6,075 nucleotides of DNA. It comes from JAGVNX01 sp035290965. Its GTDB lineage: Archaea > Iainarchaeota > Iainarchaeia > Iainarchaeales > GCA-2688035. Under the pieces are notes generated by a model. The model saw only the letters and a list, made by a program, of their open reading frames with translations. It ran no database searches and was not told the origin of the DNA. This document shows, piece by piece, positions 1 to 5,753 of this stretch. The stretch covers positions 1 through 6,075 of the forward strand of contig DATDTD010000084.1 in NCBI GenBank assembly GCA_035290965.1, read 5' to 3'. Positions within the stretch are counted from its first letter, which is position 1. Each line of letters starts with the position of its first letter. The translations under genes were made by a program, and so were the position numbers.

Positions 1-675
1 GAAAAAAAACGAAGCCGAAACAAGCAGGAAAACAATGAGCATTGTCTTTTTTTTAACCCTTGCAAGGTAATCCGAATAATTCAAAAAAAAAATTTCCAGC
101 AAAAAAAATTTTTTCCAGAATCCCGCAAGCCGCCTGAAGAAGCGCGCTATTTTCAGCCCGATTTTTTTGTTCAGGGGCAGGAGGAAGAGCGCGGCCGCGA
201 GCAGTATTACTGCAAATCCCGATAAAAGCGCAGTCCTGAAAATAATGCCTGATTCCAGAAAGAAAAAAAACAGGACTATGCAGGCCGCAAAGGCTGCTAT
301 TACAAGAAACTTAAGCCCTTTCGCAGCCATTGAGGCTGCAATGGAATCGGAAAAAGACGCATTGCAGTGCTCTTTCAATAACAAAGCCCTCAGCGCGTCA
401 GTACCGAGCTGCAGCGGCGTTAAGGATGCAAAAACAGACGCAAAACCGAGAACAAGAACCTTTCCAAAAGGCAGGTTTGCATGTTTTTTCAGCAGGAAAG
501 CCCAGGAAAAAATCCACAACAGGACTGAAAAAACAAAAAAAAGACAGGCAACAGCCAAAAAAAAGGCATTTGCCCTTAATATTGCTTCAAAAGAATCAGT
601 TAGTGTTGCGAACAGGGCAAATACTGCAATAATGACAATAAGAAACAGAAAAACCTGCTTTTGCCCTGAAAACAT
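1..675 (-). CDS. Partial AglD-like flippase-family (UPF0104/LPG synthase TM domain) membrane protein
   Basis: The minus-strand frame is open from an ATG at 675 to the window edge, giving the first 225 residues of a protein whose family usually runs about 300-340. It is very hydrophobic, with membrane segments near residues 8-25, 36-62, 73-90, 120-140 and 148-167 and another starting near 211. The diagnostic feature is the conserved block at residues 84-100, S-L-T-P-L-Q-L-G-T-D-A-L-R-A-L-L-L. It matches the family pattern in which a TPG/GG-type turn is followed by E/D-x-LR-x-x-LL and basic or acidic residues. Relatives are annotated as lysylphosphatidylglycerol-synthase transmembrane region or as AglD/MprF-type flippases. 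In haloarchaea, AglD, which carries such a domain, takes part in S-layer N-glycosylation. A role here in moving a lipid-linked substrate across the membrane is inference. The start is supported by an in-frame ATG and a weak GTGAT Shine-Dalgarno-like site 4 nt upstream. The coding strand is rich in T homopolymers encoding Phe. Confidence 0.72.
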   Translation of the reverse strand, partial: MFSGQKQVFLFLIVIIAVFALFATLTDSFEAILRANAFFLAVACLFFVFSVLLWIFSWAFLLKKHANLPFGKVLVLGFASVFASLTPLQLGTDALRALLLKEHCNASFSDSIAASMAAKGLKFLVIAAFAACIVLFFFFLESGIIFRTALLSGFAVILLAAALFLLPLNKKIGLKIARFFRRLAGFWKKFFLLEIFFLNYSDYLARVKKKTMLIVFLLVSASFFF

Positions 676-697
676 TCAAATCACGAAAATTTAAAGC
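676..697 (-). promoter_or_regulatory. Possible start signals of the flippase-family gene
   Basis: On the minus strand, GCTTTAAATTTT (686-697) resembles an archaeal TATA box, and GTGAT (680-684) could pair with the 16S anti-Shine-Dalgarno 4 nt before the ATG. The TATA-like stretch is only about 16 bp from the start codon. This is too close for a leaderless transcript beginning at that ATG, so it is either chance AT-richness or serves an internal start. Co-transcription with the upstream gene, only 48 bp away, is the alternative. Confidence 0.3.
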
Positions 698-720
698 AAA
701 AAAAAACCGGCTTTCAAAGC
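698..720 (-). terminator. Oligo-T terminator after the membrane-anchored gene
   Basis: Read on the minus strand, the stop codon at 724-726 is followed by GCTTTGAAAGC (710-720), which can form a 4-bp stem with a 3-nt loop, then CCGG and a run of nine T (698-706). Archaeal RNA polymerase terminates at such T tracts with little need for a hairpin. Termination may be partial, because the next gene on the same strand starts only about 20 bp further on. Confidence 0.5.
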
Positions 721-723
721 TTG

Positions 724-1401
724 TCAGCTGCCGCCTGTGTTGAGTGTTTTCTTTGACAGCAAATCGCTTATGAGCTGGTTTGAATAATTAATGACGTCGG
801 CGGCATTCGAATACATTATATTTGCGACAATGAATGCCGAATTGCCAAGCTGGACTGGATTTTTTGTCTTAAAAGAAAGCCTTTTTTTTTCAAGCAGGAC
901 ATAGGGCACTGCAACAGAATCGTTCGGGGAATCGAGCAGGATTTTTACGCTTTCCTCTGAAGACAGCTGTGCAAGGCAGTCTTCCTTTGAAATTTTTTCT
1001 GACTTTGTAACATCCCCCTTATTTGTAATGCAATAGGAAAGCGTGTTGCCCGAATCAAGCACCCTGTAAAGCAAAACAACAGTCTTGCTGTTGCCGTTAA
1101 GGACAACTGAAAAGACATTCGAGGCATTGAAAACCTGCGAGTCGGCTGCGGAAACAGTTTCATGCATTTCGGGGGAAACAATAAAAATAGAGGAATCCCC
1201 GAGCTCTGCAAAATAGGTTTTCGGGTCGAAGGAATTAGACTGGACAAGAAGCCCGTTCACATTGTAGGAGTACAGGGAAGTGCGCCCCGCAAAAACAAAC
1301 GCAGAGCCCCATACAACAACGGCAAGCACTGCGAAAAAAACTGCCATCCAAAAAAGATTTTTTTGCTTCAAGAAAACCACAAAACAATTTACAGCATCCA
1401 A
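724..1401 (-). CDS. Single-pass membrane-anchored surface protein, function unknown
   Basis: This 225-residue protein is not recognised. A short N-terminal stretch with one Lys pair (Lys12, Lys14) precedes one strong membrane segment at about residues 17-38. The remaining roughly 187 residues are polar and probably lie outside the cytoplasm, with an amphipathic, Ser/Asn-rich C-terminus ending in GGS. The outer part has three N-x-S/T sequons (Asn-Ala-Ser, Asn-Asp-Ser, Asn-Tyr-Ser) and two Cys residues, in Y-C-I-T-N and E-D-C-L-A, that could form a disulfide. The start codon is TTG at 1399-1401. No ATG lies in frame before residue 19, which falls inside the membrane segment, and a TATA-like box centred about 24 bp upstream fits a leaderless transcript starting at this TTG. 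The gene ends 48 bp before the flippase-family gene and follows the S-layer gene on the same strand, so a cell-surface role is plausible but unproven. A solute-binding or pilin-like role cannot be argued from visible motifs. Confidence 0.7.
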   Translation of the reverse strand: MDAVNCFVVFLKQKNLFWMAVFFAVLAVVVWGSAFVFAGRTSLYSYNVNGLLVQSNSFDPKTYFAELGDSSIFIVSPEMHETVSAADSQVFNASNVFSVVLNGNSKTVVLLYRVLDSGNTLSYCITNKGDVTKSEKISKEDCLAQLSSEESVKILLDSPNDSVAVPYVLLEKKRLSFKTKNPVQLGNSAFIVANIMYSNAADVINYSNQLISDLLSKKTLNTGGS

Positions 1402-1420
1402 TAGATTACAAAATAAAAAT

Positions 1421-1428
1421 TATTTAAA
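1421..1428 (-). promoter_or_regulatory. TATA box of the membrane-anchored gene
   Basis: The minus strand reads TTTAAATA here, preceded by GGATTGC as a possible BRE. The box centre is about 24 bp from the TTG start at 1401, the usual archaeal TATA-to-transcription-start distance. No Shine-Dalgarno lies in the intervening AT-rich sequence, so a leaderless mRNA is the simplest reading. Confidence 0.55.
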
Positions 1429-1436
1429 GCAATCCT

Positions 1437-1453
1437 TTTGCAGAGGCTGCAAA
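1437..1453. repeat. Perfect 7-bp dyad next to the promoter
   Basis: TTTGCAG (1437-1443) and CTGCAAA (1447-1453) form a perfect inverted repeat around AGG. It sits about 9 bp upstream of the TATA box at 1421-1428 on the minus strand, where an archaeal activator or repressor could bind next to BRE/TATA. As RNA it would be a 7-bp stem with a 3-nt loop, but it lies upstream of the predicted transcription start, so a DNA site is more likely. No regulator is identified. Confidence 0.4.
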
Positions 1454-1542
1454 CAGAATGCAAAAAAAATTGCAGCGCAGAAAATTCTAAAAAACAAATA
1501 GATTATACATAACTTGTTTTTGTTTTCACAAGGAAGAAAGTG

Positions 1543-1590
1543 AAAAAAAAAGAAAAAGAAAAAATTAGGCTTTTTCAAGCCTAATTTTTT
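1543..1590 (-). terminator. S-layer gene terminator (14-bp hairpin plus T-rich tract)
   Basis: Twenty-two bp past the S-layer stop codon, 1577-1590 pairs with 1559-1572 in a perfect 14-bp stem, AAAAAATTAGGCTT on the plus strand, around a 4-nt loop. On the minus strand it is followed at once by CTTTTTCTTTTTTTTTC (1542-1558). A stable hairpin ahead of a long T-rich tract looks like an intrinsic terminator and suits a very highly transcribed gene. The stem may also protect the mRNA 3' end. Confidence 0.8.
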
Positions 1591-1612
1591 ATTCTCTAAA
1601 AAATTTTGGATT

Positions 1613-4600
1613 TTACTCCAACAGCGTGTCCAAAACCTCTATCAGATCCTGTGCTGCCTGCGTAGTGTCAGCCGCCGTGTAGCCAGCAACAATTACGCTG
1701 CCGTCGCTCAACACGTCAACTACCCTGTCGCCGGAAGCCGTCAGTGCCTCTGTCAGGTTTGTACCGTCGCTCAGGACAACGTTCTGCGCCAGCTTGTTTA
1801 CCAAGTAGCCGCCGACAATTATTGCCTTGCCTGGTGCAACAGTGTCTGTTGTTACCAGCTGTCCTACAGGATATATGCTCTTGTAGGTTGCAGGTAATGG
1901 AACAGCTCCGCCGCCTGCCGGGCAGGTTGCCGTAACGTTGATTGCAGTGACAGTTACTTCTGTTCCGCTGGATGTCTTTCCTGTCTGGTCTACTGCAAGT
2001 CCAGTCAGGGCTTCTCCGCCTGAAACAGTTGTTGTAGCTCCTTTTCCCAGTGCCGTTAGCTTCAGATATGTCTGGGTTTCCGGACCTGTTACTGTAACAT
2101 AGTCAGAAGTCACGTCTATTTTTGTACCGTAGTCCAGATATGCATGCTGCAGATAGGAAAGTGCAGTCGCGTCTGTTGTCAGGTATGACCAGGCTGTCGT
2201 TGGAGCATTTACATCAGCTGTGTAAATTAGGAGATTTGTGTTCGGGTATGGAACAGGCTTTCCAAGGGACGTCTGAATATTTATATTGAAGTCCTGGCTA
2301 GTTCCGCCGTTTGCATCCATTGCAAACTGCGCAACATAGAATTTAAGGTCTCCTTCATTGCCACCCATTCCCAGTATGTCTGGAACATAGTGCTTTCTGA
2401 AATAGGCTCTTTCAGTATCTGCTACAGCCGCATCGTTGAACCCTATTGTCGGGCCTGCTGACAATACCAGTGAGCCCTGCTCTTCAAGGTCTGTTCCCTG
2501 GAAGAACACGTCAAAGTTTGCGTATGGGCTTGTGAAGTTTGTTGTCCTGTCCAATAACAGATAGCCTTTTCCTTGTTCCTCGTTTGCTGTGAATGCGTAT
2601 TTGTATGTGTCGTTTAGGAGTGACGCTGATAAAGTCAGTGGAGCCGATGCTTTTCCTATTCTTGCACCGTTTTCATCGTTGTAGTATATTGTGTTGTTCA
2701 CTGGTGTGCCGCCGCCGCCTCCGATCCAGGTTGCATTTGTAATTGAGCCTGTCGGGTCTGTACTTGAGAACTGGCAGTTTCCGTCTGTGTACAAGCCTAT
2801 ATTGCCCGGCGTATTGCCTGTTACAACATATGTTACTCCATTGAGGTCTACCGGAGCGCCTGCATTAAAGCGGTATCCGAAGTCTGTCATCAGGTTTATG
2901 TCAGCTGCTACTCCTCCGTTTATATCCAGCTTGAAACCATTCAGGTATAGCGAGTTGGCATCTGCGGTTGCTATTCCCGGGCCTCCGCTGACAACATTTG
3001 TGTCTGTCTGACTGCACCTGTACCAGAATGTTGCACTGGATAGTGTGAATGAACTCCAGCTTGTTGAACCCAAATCTGAGTCGAACTCTATGTAGAAAGG
3101 AATATCCCTTAATGCGCTTCCGGAGTCCTTGTACTGAACACAGCCTGAATTTGATGCTAATCCCGCTGAGCATCCGTCAAGTTTTCCGATCTTGTAGGTT
3201 GCTATTGTCTTGTTCTGCTCGAAACCGTCAAACTTCAGCCTTATGAAGTCGTATCCGAGAGTGTCTATAGTTGCGTTTATTGAATCCATAAATATTGCTT
3301 CCTGTGAAGCAGTCTTATGGGCCTCAATAAGGGATTGGTCTCCTGCAAACAAAGGCTGTTTTACGCCTGTACCGTCCCATCTTTTTTCTGAGTTTTTGAT
3401 TGTTATTTTTTGCAGTGTTGTATAGTATCCTGGCGCTGATGATGCTGTACTGTTGAAGTCAAGGCCTGCTATCCAGTAATCATTCATTGAGTTTGTGTCA
3501 GATGAATCGTATGGGAATTGCTTTGCGTCCGCTATCCTTACAACTCCTTTTCCGACTGTTGCTGTAACATAGCCTTTGCCTGTGGATACTTCAACTGAGA
3601 TTGTTGAGACATATACTGTGCTGTCCAGGACATATGTTCCGCCGCTCAGGAAAATTTCATCCAGGAAAGCCCCTGCGCTTACTGACTGTGTGTCAAGGAG
3701 ATTTCCTTCAGAGTCGTATAAGTCTACCTGCGCGCTGTAGGACGCAACTGCTGTTCCTGCTGCAGTTATTGCTGCAACCTTTACTTTGAGTTCCTGTCCT
3801 GCATAGGCTCCTTTTCCCGTCAATCCAGTGATTTCGTTGCCTTCATAGTATTTTGTCTTTGCGGATTCTTTAATCAGCCTCAGTGTTTTTGGAGATGCTG
3901 TAGAGTCTATTTGGTTGACAGTATATGTTTCTCCCAAGAATGGTATTACCATGTTGTCGTTGTCGCCGTCGTCAAAGACTGCGTCCGAGGAAGAATCTAT
4001 TGCCGGAATTCCGTTGTTTGTTGCGCCTCCAAAGCTTGCAACATATTTAAATCCGTTTGCGCTGATGATCAGGGCAAGGTCTTTTACATCCTGTAATTTG
4101 TCAAACTTTGCGTCTGCATCAATGTGGAATTCTTCCTTCACTTGCAATGAAGTCGTGGACCCGTTGTAGGTGTATGTTTTTGTTGTGTTTGTCAGGATTG
4201 ATTGCAATTGCCCGCTTCCAAGTTCTTTTACAAACTCGTGAGCTGCTTGTGCATTTGATGTTGAGTTCATTGGATAGTTTGTATCCTTCATTGAGTAGGA
4301 CAATGTTGAGGAATAGGTCGTTGATCCGCCGACTGTTACATCGACTGTCTTTGCCGATACTGTAGGGTCGTTTGTCCCTGATCCTTGTGTTACTGCTACC
4401 TGTTGGTTTGTTGTAGCCAATTGCGCTACTTTTGCAGCAATGTTGCCAGCCCATACAAAGTCTGAAACTGCAGCACCGCTTGTGCCTACAGCGACCTGTA
4501 CTAAGGGCGCTCCTGTGGTTGTGTTGACCAAATCTGCTTTGGTTAACTGGTCTGCATTATTCAATATTGTAGCAGCTACCATTGGAGCTATGGCTGAACC

Positions 4601-4657
4601 AACTAATGCTGTGCCAACTGCTATTGCAGCTAGCTTTTTTACGTTCAGTCCTTTCAT
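1613..4657 (-). CDS. S-layer protein (methanococcal/thermococcal S-layer family)
   Basis: This secreted 1014-residue protein probably forms the surface lattice. Residues 1-29 are a Sec signal peptide: Lys2, Lys7 and Lys8, a hydrophobic Ala/Val/Gly core, and likely cleavage near Ala28-Ala29. Residues 40-90 match the S-layer N-domain of Methanococcus-type proteins, with V-A-V-G-T at 55-59 and the block around G71-N-I-A-A-K76. Residues 240-294 hold the family's F-L-G-x-x-Y block and E-I-T-G-L-T-G-K-G-x-Y. The C-domain at about 941-1014 has I-V-G-G-Y-L-V-N-K and V-I-V-A-G-Y-T-A-A-D followed by a terminal helix. An Asp-rich loop at 229-235 could bind calcium. I count 13 N-x-S/T sequons (for example Asn45, 131, 157, 165) and five Cys. 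There is no C-terminal membrane anchor, as in methanococcal relatives. Of the first 18 Asn codons 15 are AAC, in keeping with strong expression. The start is fixed by GAGGTGA 7 nt upstream of the ATG and by the signal peptide. The large middle region (about 300-930) is beta-rich and poorly conserved to my eye. Confidence 0.88.
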   Translation of the reverse strand: MKGLNVKKLAAIAVGTALVGSAIAPMVAATILNNADQLTKADLVNTTTGAPLVQVAVGTSGAAVSDFVWAGNIAAKVAQLATTNQQVAVTQGSGTNDPTVSAKTVDVTVGGSTTYSSTLSYSMKDTNYPMNSTSNAQAAHEFVKELGSGQLQSILTNTTKTYTYNGSTTSLQVKEEFHIDADAKFDKLQDVKDLALIISANGFKYVASFGGATNNGIPAIDSSSDAVFDDGDNDNMVIPFLGETYTVNQIDSTASPKTLRLIKESAKTKYYEGNEITGLTGKGAYAGQELKVKVAAITAAGTAVASYSAQVDLYDSEGNLLDTQSVSAGAFLDEIFLSGGTYVLDSTVYVSTISVEVSTGKGYVTATVGKGVVRIADAKQFPYDSSDTNSMNDYWIAGLDFNSTASSAPGYYTTLQKITIKNSEKRWDGTGVKQPLFAGDQSLIEAHKTASQEAIFMDSINATIDTLGYDFIRLKFDGFEQNKTIATYKIGKLDGCSAGLASNSGCVQYKDSGSALRDIPFYIEFDSDLGSTSWSSFTLSSATFWYRCSQTDTNVVSGGPGIATADANSLYLNGFKLDINGGVAADINLMTDFGYRFNAGAPVDLNGVTYVVTGNTPGNIGLYTDGNCQFSSTDPTGSITNATWIGGGGGTPVNNTIYYNDENGARIGKASAPLTLSASLLNDTYKYAFTANEEQGKGYLLLDRTTNFTSPYANFDVFFQGTDLEEQGSLVLSAGPTIGFNDAAVADTERAYFRKHYVPDILGMGGNEGDLKFYVAQFAMDANGGTSQDFNINIQTSLGKPVPYPNTNLLIYTADVNAPTTAWSYLTTDATALSYLQHAYLDYGTKIDVTSDYVTVTGPETQTYLKLTALGKGATTTVSGGEALTGLAVDQTGKTSSGTEVTVTAINVTATCPAGGGAVPLPATYKSIYPVGQLVTTDTVAPGKAIIVGGYLVNKLAQNVVLSDGTNLTEALTASGDRVVDVLSDGSVIVAGYTAADTTQAAQDLIEVLDTLLE

Positions 4658-4664
4658 TTTTGTT

Positions 4665-4671
4665 TCACCTC
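4665..4671 (-). promoter_or_regulatory. Strong Shine-Dalgarno of the S-layer gene
   Basis: The minus strand reads GAGGTGA, a seven-base match to the archaeal anti-Shine-Dalgarno complement, with a 7-nt A-rich spacer to the ATG at 4657. It decides the start and implies a transcript with a real leader, unlike the neighbouring genes, which look leaderless. Confidence 0.85.
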
Positions 4672-4695
4672 GAGTTGATATTATTTCTGTTTATC

Positions 4696-4776
4696 AAAAA
4701 AAAGTCTAGGTTTTGCCTTAAAGAGCCGTGCCTCACGCACAGTTAACTCTCGAAGGCTATTGTGTCTAGCTAGACT
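4696..4776 (-). ncRNA. Structured S-layer leader with attenuator-like U8 tract
   Basis: Four nested complementary segments lie in the predicted leader (plus coordinates): 4703-4709 with 4770-4776 (7 bp, AGTCTAG/CTAGACT), 4715-4719 with 4753-4757 (5 bp), 4722-4725 with 4747-4750 (4 bp) and 4728-4731 with 4737-4740 (4 bp, 5-nt loop). All pairs are Watson-Crick. Together they make one long, interrupted hairpin of 74 nt starting a few nt after the predicted transcription start. In RNA sense its 3' arm runs straight into eight U residues (4696-4703). The 5' arm lies inside the palindrome GTCTAGCTAGAC (4764-4775), so it can fold on itself instead, and AGCC at 4724-4727 can pair with GGCT at 4755-4758 as a second alternative. 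It could be an mRNA-stabilising leader, an attenuator or riboswitch, or a separate small RNA ending at the U tract. No known riboswitch class is recognised. Confidence 0.5.
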
Positions 4777-4800
4777 CACTACTATTGTACTAATCGGGAG

Positions 4801-4810
4801 TTTAAAAAGA
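4801..4810 (-). promoter_or_regulatory. TATA box of the S-layer gene
   Basis: The minus strand reads TCTTTTTAAA followed by CTCCCG, a good archaeal TATA box, with GCGATA as the upstream BRE position. Transcription would start near 4776-4780, giving a leader of about 120 nt. A weaker alternative, CTTTAAGG at 4717-4724, would give a leader of about 38 nt and would make the structured element an independent RNA or a DNA site. Confidence 0.5.
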
Positions 4811-4948
4811 TATCGCAAAATAACAAAAAACAAGTTTCTAAAAAAATGTTAATAAGGGCTTTTTTCCTGTTATTGCAGAACATATTCAAGACAATCAACG
4901 AAACAGTACATTTCTGGAAAAATCGCTTTGCAACGAACATTTGAGTTT
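4811..4948. other. Spacer with no recognisable gene
   Basis: This AT-rich stretch lies between the S-layer TATA box and the short repeats. I see no convincing ORF, tRNA or rRNA segment or terminator in it. It may hold upstream control sites for the S-layer promoter, but none can be pointed out. Confidence 0.5.
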
Positions 4949-5011
4949 TTTTCTCTTTTGGAACTGCGTGGCGTTTTTCTCTTTTGGAACGGCTGGAGAC
5001 TTTTCTCTTTT
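4949..5011. repeat. Three copies of TTTTCTCTTTT at exact 26-bp spacing
   Basis: TTTTCTCTTTT begins at 4949, 4975 and 5001. The first two copies extend to TTTTCTCTTTTGGAAC (16 identical bases), and the third runs into the hairpin at 5000-5030. The 10 bp between the conserved cores of units 1 and 2 have largely diverged. The array lies 140-200 bp upstream of the S-layer TATA box and directly downstream of the regulator gene. Confidence 0.6.
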
Positions 5012-5030
5012 TTTCTAAAAAAGAGAAAAG
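5000..5030 (-). terminator. Perfect 14-bp hairpin after the winged-helix gene
   Basis: Beginning 2 bp beyond the stop codon (5033-5035), CTTTTCTCTTTTTT (5000-5013) pairs with its exact complement at 5017-5030 around a 3-nt loop. On the minus strand the 5' arm is itself T-rich and could act as an archaeal termination signal. No T tract follows the hairpin, so it is not a textbook bacterial-type terminator. It may also protect the mRNA 3' end. Confidence 0.5.
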
Positions 5031-5032
5031 GC

Positions 5033-5686
5033 TTAGCGGTATAGCTTGTCGTGGAATTTTTCGAGCTCTTCCTTGTTCATTGCTTTTGCAATGTAGTTGG
5101 AGTATTTGTTTATCATGTCAGTCATGTCTATCAAACCGTCCTGCAAATCATGGGCGGAAAAATAGACTTTTTCGGGTTTTATTACTTCTATGGAGCTCGG
5201 GGAATAGAAGAACATGAATTTTATCAAGGAGGCAAAGTCCTTTACGGAAAGATTGACTTCTATATAGGCTGAATAGTATCCCTGCTGCTGGGCGCTTTCT
5301 TCCTGCTGGCTTACCTTTGCTTTTTCAAGGGAATAAACAGTGAAGACTGTTTCCTTCTGCATTGCGGCAGCGATTTTGTCCATGTTTTTTTTCAGAAGCG
5401 TTTCCTCTATTGCCTGCATTTCAATGTATGCCCTTAAGCGGAGCGCGCTGTCGTCTGTTTCAGAAACCTTTTTCCTTCTCAGGACTTCATCCGCAATGTT
5501 TTCCTTGAGCTTGTATTTTGTGGGAAACCCTTCCTTTGTAATTACTTCCTTTTTGAGCATTTCTTTTAGTTCTTCCGACAATTTGTTATATGGAAGATTG
5601 AGCTGCTTGTTGAGCTCCTCGATTGTCTTCGGCTCGTGCAGCAGGAGCATTGCAATCCTTTTCTGTTCCTCTGTAAACTTTGGCAT
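5033..5686 (-). CDS. Winged-helix DNA-binding protein with unrecognised C-terminal domain
   Basis: The protein has 217 residues. Residues 4-60 fit a winged helix-turn-helix: helix 1 at 5-17, helix 2 at 21-29, the recognition helix at 33-46 (with Tyr33, Asn34, Lys35) and a wing at 48-60 containing G-F-P-T-K-Y-K-L. A charged helical linker follows at about 62-110, and then a C-terminal domain at about 112-200 with alternating strands and helices. That domain includes V-F-T-V-Y-S, a Gln-rich stretch, Y-Y-S-A-Y-I-E-V, P-S-S-I-E-V-I-K-P and D-L-Q-D-G-L-I-D-M. The protein is probably a cytoplasmic transcription regulator whose C-terminal part senses a ligand or dimerises; the strand pattern could suit an ACT- or WYL-tail-like fold, which is a guess. 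The ATG start lies about 27 bp from the centre of a TATA box, fitting a leaderless mRNA. It is transcribed divergently from the BofA-like gene and towards the S-layer gene, both of which are candidate targets, as is its own promoter. Confidence 0.78.
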   Translation of the reverse strand: MPKFTEEQKRIAMLLLHEPKTIEELNKQLNLPYNKLSEELKEMLKKEVITKEGFPTKYKLKENIADEVLRRKKVSETDDSALRLRAYIEMQAIEETLLKKNMDKIAAAMQKETVFTVYSLEKAKVSQQEESAQQQGYYSAYIEVNLSVKDFASLIKFMFFYSPSSIEVIKPEKVYFSAHDLQDGLIDMTDMINKYSNYIAKAMNKEELEKFHDKLYR

Positions 5687-5708
5687 AACAGAAGAGTTGG
5701 CAAAAAAA

Positions 5709-5717
5709 TTTATAAAA
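5709..5717 (-). promoter_or_regulatory. TATA box of the winged-helix gene
   Basis: TTTTATAAA on the minus strand is centred about 27 bp from the ATG at 5686, placing the transcription start within a few nt of the start codon. No Shine-Dalgarno is visible in between, so the mRNA is probably leaderless. Confidence 0.65.
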
Positions 5718-5741
5718 CAGGCTGAATGGCTTTTAAGCCTG
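5718..5741. repeat. Inverted repeat between divergent promoters
   Basis: CAGGCT (5718-5723) and AGCCTG (5736-5741) are perfect 6-bp inverted arms. An overlapping pair, GGCTT (5728-5732) and AAGCC (5735-5739), reuses the right arm. The repeat lies between the TATA box of the winged-helix gene (5709-5717) and that of the BofA-like gene (5754-5761). It is therefore well placed as an operator for either, perhaps bound by the winged-helix protein itself. Confidence 0.4.
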
Positions 5742-5753
5742 AAAAATAAGGAA

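Noticed and set aside
167..694. A 175-codon plus-strand ORF at the left end
   Set aside because: It is antisense to the flippase-family gene, Lys/Ala/Arg-rich as expected of the complement of a hydrophobic Phe-rich protein, and has no conserved motif.
4119..4454. A 111-codon ORF in another frame inside the S-layer gene
   Set aside because: It overlaps fully with a well-supported S-layer coding frame and has no start signals of its own.
4703..4776. A tRNA-like gene in the S-layer leader
   Set aside because: The stems are nested rather than cloverleaf, there is no GTTCRANNC T-loop and no plausible anticodon stem.
4782..4940. A 52-codon minus-strand ORF starting at an ATG at 4938-4940
   Set aside because: It runs through the S-layer TATA box, has Cys/Phe-rich composition unlike a real protein, and has no promoter or Shine-Dalgarno at its start. 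It is likely chance in AT-rich spacer DNA.
4949..5011. A CRISPR array
   Set aside because: There are only three short low-complexity repeats with 10-15 bp between cores, no full-length spacers and no cas genes nearby.
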